Part shown: positions 48,701 to 62,146 of the stretch, piece after piece | Numbering within the stretch: the stretch's first letter is position 1 | Layout of the letters: every line of letters starts with the position of its first letter | Assembly (NCBI RefSeq): GCF_052857255.1 | Contig: NW_027526500.1 | Span: 434,001 to 498,000, forward strand | Direction: 5' to 3' | Source of the DNA: Amblyomma americanum | Taxonomy: Eukaryota; Arthropoda; Arachnida; Ixodida; Ixodidae | Length of the DNA stretch: 64,000 nt | The notes under the pieces: model-generated | Database searches by the model: none | What the model was told of the DNA's origin: nothing | The model's input: only the letters and a program-made list of their open reading frames with translations | Program-made: the position numbers and the translations under genes

Positions 48701-50571
48701 ACACTTGTAAAACCGATGTGTTGTGATTTAGCTCGTTTCGGTCTAAAACAGCTTGTTTCGTTGTATTAAGCAAGAATACATGCTTTTCGCGCAGTTATAA
48801 GAGAAAAAGTTTTGACGAGTATCACGTGGATACTTGTAAAACCGATGTGTTCAGATTTAGCTCGTTTCTGTTTAAAACAGCTTGTTTCGTTGTATTAAGC
48901 ACGAATACATGCTTTTCGCGCAGTTAAAAGAGAAAAAGTTTTGACGAGTATCACGTGGAACACTTGTAATACCGATGTGTTGTGATTTAGCTCGTTTCGG
49001 TCTAAAACAGCTTGTTTCGCTGTATTAAGCAAGAATACATGCTTTTCGCGCCGTTATAAGAGAAAAAGTTTTGACGCGTATCAGAGGAACACTTGTAAAA
49101 CCGATGTGTTGTGATTTAGCTCGTTTCGGTCTAAAACATCTTGTTTCGCTGTATTAAGCAAGAATACATGCTTTTCGCGCAGTTATAAGAGAAAAAGTTT
49201 TGACGCGTATCAGAGGAACACTTGTAAAACCGATGTGTTGTGATTTAGCTCGTTTCGGTCTAAAACAACTTGTTTCGCTGTATTAAGCAAGAATACATGC
49301 TTTTCGCGCAGTTATAAGAGAAAAAGTTTTGACGCGTATCAGAGGAACACTTGTAAAACCGATGTGTTGTGATTTAGCTCGTTTCGGTCTAAAACAGCTT
49401 GTTTCGCTGTATTAAGCAAGAATACATGCTTTTCGCGCAGTTATAAGAGAAAAAGTTTTGACGCGTATCAGAGGAACACTTGTAAAACCGATGTGTTCAG
49501 ATTTAGTTCGTTTCGGTCTAAAACAGCTTGTTTCGTTGTATTAAGCACGAATACATGCTTTACGCGCAGTTATAGAAGAAAAGGTTTTGACGCGTATCAG
49601 AGACACTTGTAAAACCGATATGTTGTGATTTAGCTCGTTTCGGTCTAAAACAGCTTGTTTCGTTGTATTAAGCACGAATACATGCTTTTCGCGCAGTTAA
49701 AAGAGAAAAAGTTTTGACGAGTATCACGTGGAACACTTGTAATACCGATGTGTTGTAATTTAGCTCGTTTCGGTCTAAAACAGCTTGTTTCGCTGTATTA
49801 AGCAAGAATACATGCTTTTCGCGCAGTTATAAAAGAAAAAGTTTTGACGCGTATCAGAGGAACATTTGTAAAACCGATGTGTTCAGATTTAGCTCGTTTC
49901 GGTCTGAAACAGCTTGTTTCGTTGTATTAAGCACGAATACATGCTTTTCGCGCAGTTATAAGAGAAAAAGTTTAGACGCGTATCAGAGGAACACTTGTAA
50001 AACCGATGTGTTGTGATTTAGCTCGTTTCGGTCAAAAACAGCTTGTTTCGTTGTATTAAGCACGAATACATGCTTTTCGCGCAGTTAAAAGAGAAAAAGT
50101 TTTGACGAGTATCACGTGGAACACTTGTAATACCGTTGTGTTGTGATTTAGCTCGTTTCGGTCTAAAACAGCTTGTTTCGCTGTATTAAGCAAGAATACA
50201 TGCTTTTCGCGCAGTTATAAGAGAAAAAGTTTTGACGAGTATCACGTGGAACACTTGTAGTACCGATGTGTTGTGATTTGGCTCGTTTCGGTCTAAAACA
50301 ACTTGATTCGCTGTATTAAGCAAGAATACATGCTTTTCGCGCAGTTAAAAAAGAAAAAGTTTTGACGCGTATCAGAGGAACACTTGTAAAACCGATGTGT
50401 TGTGATTTAGCTCATTTCGGTCTAAAACAACTTGTTTCGCTGTATTAAGCAAGAATACATGCTTTTCGCGCAGTTATAAGAGAAAAAGTTTTGACGCGTA
50501 TTAGAGAGACACTTGTAAAACCGATGTGTTGTGATTTAGCTCGTTTCGGTCTAAAACAGCTTGTTTCGTTG
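43078..50571 (+). repeat. Tandem duplication, period 3,747 bp (29 units)
   Basis: About 43,078-46,922 matches 46,825-50,669. Shared private variants at this offset include GTTTTCACGAG (43,770 and 47,517), GAAAACGTTTTG, GCTTTATTAAGC (44,236 and 47,983), CTGAAACAGC (44,349 and 48,096) and TTGTAATTTAGC. Few differences are visible, for example CTGTCTAAAAC against CTGTTTAAAAC near 48,870, and ACCAATG against ACCGATG near 46,000. Confidence 0.8.
45757..49503 (+). repeat. Right-domain block H2 (about 29 units, 3,747 bp)
   Basis: Bounded by TAGTTCG units; its length equals the 3,747 bp duplication period because the duplication spans exactly one TAGTTCG unit per copy. The TTGTAATTTAGC and ACATTTGTAAAACC variants follow the opening unit. 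Confidence 0.65.
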
Positions 50572-51357
50572 TATTAAGCAAGAATACATGCTTTTCGCGC
50601 AGTTATAAGAGAAAAAGTTTTGACGAGTATCACGTGGATACTTGTAAAACCGATGTGTTCAGATTTAGCTCGTTTCTGTCTAAAACAGCTTGTTTCGTTG
50701 TATTAAGCACGAATACATGCTTTTCGCGCAGTTAAAAGAGAAAAAGTTTTGACGAGTATCACGTGGAACACTTGTAATACCGATGTGTTGTGATTTAGCT
50801 CGTTTCGGTCTAAAACAGCTTGTTTCGCTGTATTAAGCAAGAATACATGCTTTTCGCGCCGTTATAAGAGAAAAAGTTTTGACGCGTATCAGAGGAACAC
50901 TTGTAAAACCGATGTGTTGTGATTTAGCTCGTTTCGGTCTAAAACATCTTGTTTCGCTGTATTAAGCAAGAATACATGCTTTTCGCGCAGTTATAAGAGA
51001 AAAAGTTTTGACGCGTATCAGAGGAACACTTGTAAAACCGATGTGTTGTGATTTAGCTCGTTTCGGTCTAAAACAACTTGTTTCGCTGTATTAAGCAAGA
51101 ATACATGCTTTTCGCGCAGTTATAAGAGAAAAAGTTTTGACGCGTATCAGAGGAACACTTGTAAAACCGATGTGTTGTGATTTAGCTCGTTTCGGTCTAA
51201 AACAGCTTGTTTCGCTGTATTAAGCAAGAATACATGCTTTTCGCGCAGTTATAAGAGAAAAAGTTTTGACGCGTATCAGAGGAACACTTGTAAAACCGAT
51301 GTGTTCAGATTTAGTTCGTTTCGGTCTAAAACAGCTTGTTTCGTTGTATTAGGCACG
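48507..51357 (+). repeat. 2.85 kb segment copied at about 61,150-64,000 (offset 12,643 bp)
   Basis: GTTAAAAAAG, TTGTAATTTAGC, GATTTGGCTCG and ATTAGGCACG recur at this offset to the window end. The left limit is where the earlier copy has ACAACTTGATTCG and the later has a CTCGTTTTGG unit. Confidence 0.7.
49504..51311 (+). repeat. Right-domain block H3 (14 units, 1,808 bp)
   Basis: The block has a GATTTGGCTCG variant near 50,277 and GCGCCGTTATAAG near 50,858. It reappears as block H8 (62147-63954) at an offset of 12,643 bp with the same 1,808 bp length. Confidence 0.7.
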
Positions 51358-52728
51358 AATACATGCTTTACGCGCAGTTATAGAAGAAAAAGTTTTGACG
51401 CGTATCAGAGACACTTGTAAAACCGATATGTTGTGATTTAGCTCGTTTCGGTCTAAAACAGCTTGTTTCGTTGTATTAAGCAAGAATACATGCTTTTCGC
51501 GCAGTTATAAGAGAAAAAGTTTTGACGAGTATCACGTGGATACTTGTAAAACCGATGTGTTCAGATTTAGCTCGTTTCTGTCTAAAACAGCTTGTTTCGT
51601 TGTATTAAGCACGAATACATGCTTTTCGCGCAGTTAAAAGAGAAAAAGTTTTGACGAGTATCACGTGGAACACTTGTAATACCGATGTGTTGTGATTTAG
51701 CTCGTTTCGGTCTAAAACAGCTTGTTTCGTTGTATTAAGCAAGAATACATGCTTTTCGCGCGGTTATAAGAGAAAAAGTTGACGAGTATCACGTGGATAC
51801 TTGTAAAACCGATGTGTTCAGATTTAGCTCGTTTCGGTCTAAAACAGCTTGTTTCGTTGTATTAAGCACGAATACATGCTTTTCGCGCAGTTATAAGAGA
51901 AAAAGTTTTGACGAGTATCACGTGGAACACTTGTAATACCGATGTGTTGTGATTTAGCTCGTTTCGGTGTAAAACAGCTTGTTTCGTAGTATTAAGCAAG
52001 AATACATGCTTTTCGCGCAGTTATAAGAGAAAAAGTTTTGACGCGTATTAGAGGAACACTTGTAAAACCGATGTGTTGTGATTTAGCTCATTTCGGTCTA
52101 AAACAGCTTGTTTCGCTGTATTAAGCAAGAATACATGCTTTTCGCGCAGTTATAAGAGAAAAAGTTTTGACGCGTATTAGAGAGACACTTGTAAAACCGA
52201 TGTGTTGTGATTAGCTCGTTTCGGTCTAAAACAGCTTGTTTCATTTGTATTAAGCAAGAATACATGCTTTTCGCGCAGTTATAAGAGAAAAAGTTTTGAC
52301 GAGTATCACGTGGATACTTGTAAAACCGATGTGTTCAGATTTAGCTCGTTTCGGTCAAAAACAGCTTGTTTCGTTGTATTAAGCACGAATACATGCTTTT
52401 CGCGCAGTTAAAAGAGAAAAAGTTTTGACGAGTATCACGTGGAACACTTGTAATACCGATGTGTTGTGATTTAGCTCGTTTCGGTCTAAAACGACTTGAT
52501 TCGCTGTATTAAGCAAGAATACATGCTTTTCGCGCAGTTATAAGAGAAAAAGTTTTGACGAGTATCACGTGGATACTTGTAAAACCGATGTGTTCAGATT
52601 TAGCTCGTTTCGGTCTAAAACAGCTTGTTTCGTTGTATTAAGCAAGAATACATGCTCTTCGCGCCGTTATAAGAGAAAAAGATTGACGCGTATCAGAGGA
52701 ACACTTGTAAAACCGATGTGTTGTGATT
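50527..52728 (+). repeat. 2.2 kb segment copied at 58,138-60,339 (offset 7,611 bp)
   Basis: Matching variants at the same offset include CTCGTTTCTGTC, GCGCCGTTATAAG, ATTAGGCACG, GTTTCATTTGTATT, ACGACTTGATTCG and ATGCTCTTCGCGCCG. Right of about 52,728 the earlier copy continues with CTCATTTCGG/ACATCTTG, the later with CTCGTTTCGGTTTAAAAC. Confidence 0.75.
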
Positions 52729-54278
52729 TAGCTCATTTCGGTCTAAAACATCTTGTTTCGCTGTATTAAGCAAGAATACATGCTTTTCGCGCAGTTATAA
52801 GAGAAAAAGTTTTGACGCGTATCAGAGGAACACTTGTAAAACCGATGTGTTGTGATTTAGCTCGTTTCGGTCTAAAACAGCTTGTTTCGCTGTATTAAGC
52901 AAGAATACATGCTTTTCGCGCAGTTATAAGAGAAAAAGTTTTGACGCGTATCAGAGGAACACTTGTAAAACCGATGTGTTCAGATTTAGCTCGTTTCGGT
53001 CTAAAACAGCTTGTTTCGTTGTATTAAGCAAGAATACATGCTTTTCGCGCAGTTAAAAGAGAAAAAGTTTTGACGAGTATCACGTGGAACACTTGTAATA
53101 CCGTTGTGTTGTGATTTAGCTCGTTTCGGTCTAAAACAGCTTGTTTCGCTGTATTAAGCAAGAATACATGCTTTTCGCGCAGTTAAAAAAGAAAAAGTTT
53201 TGACGCGTATCAGAGGAACACTTGTAAAACCGATGTGTTGTGATTTAGCTCATTTCGGTCTAAAACAGCTTGTTTCGCTGTATTAAGCAAGAATACATGC
53301 TTTTCGCGCAGTTAAAAGAGAAAAAGTTTTGACGAGTATCACGTGGATACTTGTAAAACCGATGTGTTCAGATTTAGCTCGTTTCGGTCTAAAACAGCTT
53401 GTTTCGTTGTATTAAGCAAGAATACATGCTTTTCGCGCAGTTATAAGAGAAAAAGTTTTGACGCGTATTAGAGAGACACTTGTAAAACCGATGTGTTGTG
53501 ATTTAGCTCGTTTCGGTCTAAAACAGCTTGTTTCGTTGTATTAAGCAAGAATACATGCTTTTCGCGCAGTTATAAGAGAAAAAGTTTTGACGAGTATCAC
53601 GTGGATACTTGTAAAACCGATGTGTTCAGATTTAGCTCGTTTCGGTCTAAAACAGCTTGTTTCGTTGTATTAAGCACGAATACATGCTTTTCGCGCAGTT
53701 AAAAGACAAAAAGTTTTGACGAGTATCACGTGGAACACTTGTAATACCGATGTGTTGTGATTTAGCTCGTTTCGGTCTAAAACAGCTTGTTTCGCTGTAT
53801 TAAGCAAGAATACATGCTTTTCGCGCCGTTATAAGAGAAAAAGTTTTGACGCGTATCAGAGGAACACTTGTAAAACCGATGTGTTGTGATTTAGCTCATT
53901 TCGGTCTAAAACATCTTGTTTCGCTGTATTAAGCAAGAATACATGCTTTTCGCGCAGTTATAAGAGAAAAAGTTTTGACGCGTATCAGAGGAACACTTGT
54001 AAAACCGATGTGTTGTGATTTAGCTCGTTTCGGTCTAAAACAACTTGTTTCGCTGTATTAAGCAAGAATACATGCTTTTCGCGCAGTTATAAGAGAAAAA
54101 GTTTTGACGCGTATCAGAGGAACACTTGTAAAACCGATGTGTTGTGATTTAGCTCGTTTCGGTCTAAAACAGCTTGTTTCGCTGTATTAAGCAAGAATAC
54201 ATGCTTTTCGCGCAGTTATAAGAGAAAAAGTTTTGACGCGTATCAGAGGAACACTTGTAAAACCGATGTGTTCAGATT
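51312..54278 (+). repeat. Right-domain block H4 (23 units)
   Basis: The opening unit carries the private ATTAGGCACG (51,348), also found at 58,959 and 63,991. The first 1.4 kb is copied at 58,923-60,339 (offset 7,611). It includes the odd units GTTTCATTTGTATT (52,241), ACGACTTGATTCG (52,491) and ATGCTCTTCGCGCCG (52,653). Confidence 0.65.
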
Positions 54279-57200
54279 TAGTTCGTTTCGGTCTAAAACA
54301 GCTTGTTTCGTTGTATTAAGCACGAATACATGCTTTACGCGCAGTTATAGAAGAAAAAGTTTTGACGCGTATCAGAGACACTTGTAAAACCGATATGTTG
54401 TGATTTAGCTCGTTTCGGTCTAAAACAGCTTGTTTCGTTGTATTAAGCAAGAATACATGCTTTTCGCGCGGTTATAAGAGAAAAAGTTGACGAGTATCAC
54501 GTGGATACTTGTAAAACCGATGTGTTCAGATTTAGCTCGTTTCGGTCTAAAACAGCTTGTTTCGTTGTATTAAGCACGAATACATGCTTTTCGCGCAGTT
54601 ATAAGAGAAAAAGTTTTGACGAGTATCACGTGGAACACTTGTAATACCGATGTGTTGTGATTTAGCTCGTTTCGGTTTAAAACAGCTTGTTTCGCTGTAT
54701 TAAGCAAGAATACATGCTTTTCGCGCAGTTATAAGAGAAAAAGTTTTGACGCGTATCAGAGGAACACTTGTAAAACCGATGTGTTAAGATTTAGCTCGTT
54801 TCGGCCTGAAACAGCTTGTTTCGTTGTATTAAGCACGAATACATGCTTTTCGCGCAGTTATAAGAGAAAAAGTTTAGACGCGTATCAGAGGAACACTTGT
54901 AAAACCGATGTGTTGTGATTTAGCTCGTTTCGGTGTAAAACAGCTTGTTTCGTAGTATTAAGCAAGAATACATGCTTTTCGCGCAGTTATAAGAGAAAAA
55001 GTTTTGACGCGTATTAGAGGAACACTTGTAAAACCGATGTGTTGTGATTTAGCTCATTTCGGTCTAAAACAGCTTGTTTCGCTGTATTAAGCAAGAATAC
55101 ATGCTTTTCGCGCAGTTAAAAGAGAAAAAGTTTTGACGAGTATCACGTGGATACTTGTAAAACCGATGTGTTCAGATTTAGCTCGTTTCGGTCTAAAACA
55201 GCTTGTTTCGTTGTATTAAGCACGAATACATGCTTTTCGCGCAGTTATAAAAGAAAAAGTTTTGACGAGTATCACGTGGATACTTGTAAAACCGATGTGT
55301 TCAGATTTAGCTCGTTTCTGTCTAAAACAGCTTGTTTCGTTGTATTAAGCACGAATACATGCTTTTCGCGCAGTTAAAAGAGAAAAAGTTTTGACGAGTA
55401 TCACGTGGAACACTTGTAATACCGATGTGTTGTGATTTAGCTCGTTTCGGTCTAAAACAGCTTGTTTCGCTGTATTAAGCAAGAATACATGCTTTTCGCG
55501 CCGTTATAAGAGAAAAAGTTTTGACGCGTATCAGAGGAACACTTGTAAAACCGATGTGTTGTGATTTAGCTCGTTTCGGTCTAAAACATCTTGTTTCGCT
55601 GTATTAAGCAAGAATACATGCTTTTCGCGCAGTTATAAGAGAAAAAGTTTTGACGCGTATCAGAGGAACACTTGTAAAACCGATGTGTTGTGATTTAGCT
55701 CGTTTCGGTTTAAAACAGCTTGTTTCGCTGTATTAAGCAAGAATACATGCTTTTCGCGCAGTTATAAGAGAAAAAGTTTTGACGCGTATCAGAGGAACAC
55801 TTGTAAAACCGATGTGTTCAGATTTAGCTCGTTTCGGTCTGAAACAGCTTGTTTCGTTGTATTAAGCACGAATACATGCTTTTCGCGCAGTTATAAGAGA
55901 AAAAGTTTAGATGCGTATCAGAGGAACACTTGTAAAACCGATGTGTTGTGATTTAGCTCGTTTCGGTGTAAAACAGCTTGTTTCGTAGTATTAAGCAAGA
56001 ATACATGCTTTTCGCGCAGTTATAAGAGAAAAAGTTTTGACGCGTATTAGAGGAACACTTGTAAAACCTTTGTGTTGTGATTTAGCTCGTTTCGGTCTAA
56101 AACAGCTTGTTTCGCTGTATTAAGCAAGAATACATGCTTTTCGCGCAGTTATAGGAGAAAAAGTTTTGACGCGTGTCACAGGGACACTTGTAAAACCGAT
56201 GTGTTCAGATTTAGCTCGTTTCGGTCTAAAACAACTTGTTTCGTTGTATTAAGCACGAATACATGCTTTACGCGCAGTTATAGAAGAAAAAGTTTTGACG
56301 CCTATTAGAGAGACACTTGTAAAACCGATGTGTTATGATTTAGCTCGTTTCGGTCTAATACAGCTTGTTTCGTTGTATTAAGCAAGAATACATGCTTTTC
56401 GCGCAGTTATAAGAGAGAAAGTTTTGACGAGTATCACGTGGATACTTGTAAAACCGATGTGTTCAGATTTAGCTCGTTTTGGTCTAAAACAGCTTGTTTC
56501 GTTGTATTAAGCAAGAATACATGCTTTTCGCGCAGTTAAAAAAGAAAAAGTTTTGACGCGTATCAGAGGAACACTTGTAAAACCGATGTGTTGTGATTTA
56601 GCTCATTTCGGTCTAAAACAACTTGTTTCGCTGTATTAAGCAAGAATACATGCTTTTCGCGCAGTTATAAGAGAAAAAGTTTTGACGCGTATTAGAGAGA
56701 CACTTGTAAAACCGATGTGTTGTGATTTAGCTCGTTTCGGTCTAAAACAGCTTGTTTCGTTGTATTAAGCAAGAATACATGCTTTTCGCGCAGTTATAAG
56801 AGAAAAAGTTTTGACGAGTATCACGTGGATACTTGTAAAACCGATGTGTTCAGATTTAGCTCGTTTCTGTCTAAAACAGCTTGTTTCGTTGTATTAAGCA
56901 CGAATACATGCTTTTCGCGCAGTTAAAAGAGAAAAAGTTTTGACGAGTATCACGTGGAACACTTGTAATACCGATGTGTTGTGATTTAGCTCGTTTCGGT
57001 CTAAAACAGCTTGTTTCGCTGTATTAAGCAAGAATACATGCTTTTCGCGCCGTTATAAGAGAAAAAGTTTTGACGCGTATCAGAGGAACACTTGTAAAAC
57101 CGATGTGTTGTGATTTAGCTCGTTTCGGTCTAAAACATCTTGTTTCGCTGTATTAAGCAAGAATACATGCTTTTCGCGCAGTTATAAGAGAAAAAGTTTT

Positions 57201-57502
57201 GACGCGTATCAGAGGAACACTTGTAAAACCGATGTGTTGTGATTTAGCTCGTTTCGGTCTAAAACAACTTGTTTCGCTGTATTAAGCAAGAATACATGCT
57301 TTTCGCGCAGTTATAAGAGAAAAAGTTTTGACGCGTATCAGAGGAACACTTGTAAAACCGATGTGTTGTGATTTAGCTCGTTTCGGTCTAAAACAGCTTG
57401 TTTCGCTGTATTAAGCAAGAATACATGCTTTTCGCGCAGTTATAAGAGAAAAAGTTTTGACGCGTATCAGAGGAACACTTGTAAAACCGATGTGTTCAGA
57501 TT
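54279..57502 (+). repeat. Right-domain block H5 (25 units, 3,224 bp)
   Basis: It contains several variants rare elsewhere: GTTAAGATTTAGC and GGCCTGAAAC near 54,790, TAGATGCGTATC (55,908), AACCTTTGTGTTG (56,066), GACGCGTGTCACAGG (56,168) and GGTCTAATACAGC (56,352). From 55,651 to the end it is copied at 60,295-62,146. Confidence 0.65.
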
Positions 57503-58179
57503 TAGTTCGTTTCGGTCTAAAACAGCTTGTTTCGTTGTATTAAGCACGAATACATGCTTTACGCGCAGTTATAGAAGAAAAGGTTTTGACGCGTATCAGA
57601 GACACTTGTAAAACCGATATGTTGTGATTTAGCTCGTTTCGGTCTAAAACAGCTTGTTTCGTTGTATTAAGCACGAATACATGCTTTTCGCGCAGTTAAA
57701 AGAGAAAAAGTTTTGACGAGTATCACGTGGAACACTTGTAATACCGATGTGTTGTAATTTAGCTCGTTTCGGTCTAAAACAGCTTGTTTCGCTGTATTAA
57801 GCAAGAATACATGCTTTTCGCGCAGTTATAAAAGAAAAAGTTTTGACGCGTATCAGAGGAACATTTGTAAAACCGATGTGTTCAGATTTAGCTCGTTTCG
57901 GTCTGAAACAGCTTGTTTCGTTGTATTAAGCACGAATACATGCTTTTCGCGCAGTTATAAGAGAAAAAGTTTAGACGCGTATCAGAGGAACACTTGTAAA
58001 ACCGATGTGTTGTGATTTAGCTCGTTTCGGTCAAAAACAGCTTGTTTCGTTGTATTAAGCACGAATACATGCTTTTCGCGCAGTTAAAAGAGAAAAAGTT
58101 TTGACGAGTATCACGTGGAACACTTGTAATACCGTTGTGTTGTGATTTAGCTCGTTTCGGTCTAAAACAGCTTGTTTCG
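55651..58179 (+). repeat. 2.5 kb segment copied at 60,295-62,823 (offset 4,644 bp, 36 units)
   Basis: Rare variants such as TAGATGCGTATC, AACCTTTGTGTTG, GACGCGTGTCACAGG, GACGCCTATTAGAG, GTTATGATTTAGC and GGTCTAATACAGC all recur at this offset. The copies differ only at isolated bases (for example CTTTTCGCGC against CTTTTCACGC near 60,785). Confidence 0.8.
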
Positions 58180-58922
58180 TTGTATTAAGCAAGAATACAT
58201 GCTTTTCGCGCAGTTATAAGAGAAAAAGTTTTGACGAGTATCACGTGGATACTTGTAAAACCGATGTGTTCAGATTTAGCTCGTTTCTGTCTAAAACAGC
58301 TTGTTTCGTTGTATTAAGCACGAATACATGCTTTTCGCGCAGTTAAAAGAGAAAAAGTTTTGACGAGTATCACGTGGAACACTTGTAATACCGATGTGTT
58401 GTGATTTAGCTCGTTTCGGTCTAAAACAGCTTGTTTCGCTGTATTAAGCAAGAATACATGCTTTTCGCGCCGTTATAAGAGAAAAAGTTTTGACGCGTAT
58501 CAGAGGAACACTTGTAAAACCGATGTGTTGTGATTTAGCTCGTTTCGGTCTAAAACATCTTGTTTCGCTGTATTAAGCAAGAATACATGCTTTTCGCGCA
58601 GTTATAAGAGAAAAAGTTTTGACGCGTATCAGAGGAACACTTGTAAAACCGATGTGTTGTGATTTAGCTCGTTTCGGTCTAAAACAACTTGTTTCGCTGT
58701 ATTAAGCAAGAATACATGCTTTTCGCGCAGTTATAAGAGAAAAAGTTTTGACGCGTATCAGAGGAACACTTGTAAAACCGATGTGTTGTGATTTAGCTCG
58801 TTTCGGTCTAAAACAGCTTGTTTCGCTGTATTAAGCAAGAATACATGCTTTTCGCGCAGTTATAAGAGAAAAAGTTTTGACGCGTATCAGAGGAACACTT
58901 GTAAAACCGATGTGTTCAGATT
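57503..58922 (+). repeat. Right-domain block H6 (11 units)
   Basis: The left part (57,503 to about 58,179) matches H8 at 62,147 onwards; from about 58,138 it matches 50,527 onwards. The block is therefore a join of two otherwise separate segments, and lacks the GATTTGGCTCG part seen in H3 and H8. Confidence 0.65.
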
Positions 58923-61900
58923 TAGTTCGTTTCGGTCTAAAACAGCTTGTTTCGTTGTATTAGGCACGAATACATGCTTTACGCGCAGTTATAGAAGAAA
59001 AAGTTTTGACGCGTATCAGAGACACTTGTAAAACCGATATGTTGTGATTTAGCTCGTTTCGGTCTAAAACAGCTTGTTTCGTTGTATTAAGCAAGAATAC
59101 ATGCTTTTCGCGCAGTTATAAGAGAAAAAGTTTTGACGAGTATCACGTGGATACTTGTAAAACCGATGTGTTCAGATTTAGCTCGTTTCTGTCTAAAACA
59201 GCTTGTTTCGTTGTATTAAGCACGAATACATGCTTTTCGCGCAGTTAAAAGAGAAAAAGTTTTGACGAGTATCACGTGGAACACTTGTAATACCGATGTG
59301 TTGTGATTTAGCTCGTTTCGGTCTAAAACAGCTTGTTTCGTTGTATTAAGCAAGAATACATGCTTTTCGCGCGGTTATAAGAGAAAAAGTTGACGAGTAT
59401 CACGTGGATACTTGTAAAACCGATGTGTTCAGATTTAGCTCGTTTCGGTCTAAAACAGCTTGTTTCGTTGTATTAAGCACGAATACATGCTTTTCGCGCA
59501 GTTATAAGAGAAAAAGTTTTGACGAGTATCACGTGGAACACTTGTAATACCGATGTGTTGTGATTTAGCTCGTTTCGGTGTAAAACAGCTTGTTTCGTAG
59601 TATTAAGCAAGAATACATGCTTTTCGCGCAGTTATAAGAGAAAAAGTTTTGACGCGTATTAGAGGAACACTTGTAAAACCGATGTGTTGTGATTTAGCTA
59701 ATTTCGGTCTAAAACAGCTTGTTTCGCTGTATTAAGCAAGAATACATGCTTTTCGCGCAGTTATAAGAGAAAAAGTTTTGACGCGTATTAGAGAGACACT
59801 TGTAAAACCGATGTGTTGTGATTAGCTCGTTTCGGTCTAAAACAGCTTGTTTCATTTGTATTAAGCAAGAATACATGCTTTTCGCGCAGTTATAAGAGAA
59901 AAAGTTTTGACGAGTATCACGTGGATACTTGTAAAACCGATGTGTTCAGATTTAGCTCGTTTCGGTCAAAAACAGCTTGTTTCGTTGTATTAAGCACGAA
60001 TACATGCTTTTCGCGCAGTTAAAAGAGAAAAAGTTTTGACGAGTATCACGTGGAACACTTGTAATACCGATGTGTTGTGATTTAGCTCGTTTCGGTCTAA
60101 AACGACTTGATTCGCTGTATTAAGCAAGAATACATGCTTTTCGCGCAGTTATAAGAGAAAAAGTTTTGACGAGTATCACGTGGATACTTGTAAAACCGAT
60201 GTGTTCAGATTTAGCTCGTTTCGGTCTAAAACAGCTTGTTTCGTTGTATTAAGCAAGAATACATGCTCTTCGCGCCGTTATAAGAGAAAAAGATTGACGC
60301 GTATCAGAGGAACACTTGTAAAACCGATGTGTTGTGATTTAGCTCGTTTCGGTTTAAAACAGCTTGTTTCGCTGTATTAAGCAAGAATACATGCTTTTCG
60401 CGCAGTTATAAGAGAAAAAGTTTTGACGCGTATCAGAGGAACACTTGTAAAACCGATGTGTTCAGATTTAGCTCGTTTCGGTCTGAAACAGCTTGTTTCG
60501 TTGTATTAAGCACGAATACATGCTTTTCGCGCAGTTATAAGAGAAAAAGTTTAGATGCGTATCAGAGGAACACTTGTAAAACCGATGTGTTGTGATTTAG
60601 CTCGTTTCGGTGTAAAACAGCTTGTTTCGTAGTATTAAGCAAGAATACATGCTTTTCGCGCAGTTATAAGAGAAAAAGTTTTGACGCGTATTAGAGGAAC
60701 ACTTGTAAAACCTTTGTGTTGTGATTTAGCTCGTTTCGGTCTAAAACAGCTTGTTTCGCTGTATTAAGCAAGAATACATGCTTTTCACGCAGTTATAGGA
60801 GAAAAAGTTTTGACGCGTGTCACAGGGACACTTGTAAAACCGATGTGTTCAGATTTAGCTCGTTTCGGTCTAAAACAACTTGTTTCGTTGTATTAAGCAC
60901 GAATACATGCTTTACGCGCAGTTATAGAAGAAAAAGTTTTGACGCCTATTAGAGAGACACTTGTAAAACCGATGTGTTATGATTTAGCTCGTTTCGGTCT
61001 AATACAGCTTGTTTCGTTGTATTAAGCAAGAATACATGCTTTTCGCGCAGTTATAAGAGAGAAAGTTTTGACGAGTATCACGTGGATACTTGTAAAACCG
61101 ATGTGTTCAGATTTAGCTCGTTTTGGTCTAAAACAGCTTGTTTCGTTGTATTAAGCAAGAATACATGCTTTTCGCGCAGTTAAAAAAGAAAAAGTTTTGA
61201 CGCGTATCAGAGGAACACTTGTAAAACCGATGTGTTGTGATTTAGCTCATTTCGGTCTAAAACAACTTGTTTCGCTGTATTAAGCAAGAATACATGCTTT
61301 TCGCGCAGTTATAAGAGAAAAAGTTTTGACGCGTATTAGAGAGACACTTGTAAAACCGATGTGTTGTGATTTAGCTCGTTTCGGTCTAAAACAGCTTGTT
61401 TCGTTGTATTAAGCAAGAATACATGCTTTTCGCGCAGTTATAAGAGAAAAAGTTTTGACGAGTATCACGTGGATACTTGTAAAACCGATGTGTTCAGATT
61501 TAGCTCGTTTCTGTCTAAAACAGCTTGTTTCGTTGTATTAAGCACGAATACATGCTTTTCGCGCAGTTAAAAGAGAAAAAGTTTTGACGAGTATCACGTG
61601 GAACACTTGTAATACCGATGTGTTGTGATTTAGCTCGTTTCGGTCTAAAACAGCTTGTTTCGCTGTATTAAGCAAGAATACATGCTTTTCGCGCCGTTAT
61701 AAGAGAAAAAGTTTTGACGCGTATCAGAGGAACACTTGTAAAACCGATGTGTTGTGATTTAGCTCGTTTCGGTCTAAAACATCTTGTTTCGCTGTATTAA
61801 GCAAGAATACATGCTTTTCGCGCAGTTATAAGAGAAAAAGTTTTGACGCGTATCAGAGGAACACTTGTAAAACCGATGTGTTGTGATTTAGCTCGTTTCG

Positions 61901-62146
61901 GTCTAAAACAACTTGTTTCGCTGTATTAAGCAAGAATACATGCTTTTCGCGCAGTTATAAGAGAAAAAGTTTTGACGCGTATCAGAGGAACACTTGTAAA
62001 ACCGATGTGTTGTGATTTAGCTCGTTTCGGTCTAAAACAGCTTGTTTCGCTGTATTAAGCAAGAATACATGCTTTTCGCGCAGTTATAAGAGAAAAAGTT
62101 TTGACGCGTATCAGAGGAACACTTGTAAAACCGATGTGTTCAGATT
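58923..62146 (+). repeat. Right-domain block H7 (25 units, 3,224 bp)
   Basis: A composite: the first 1.4 kb copies H4 (offset 7,611) and the remainder copies H5 (offset 4,644), joined near 60,295-60,340. Its length equals that of H5 even though the first halves differ. Confidence 0.65.
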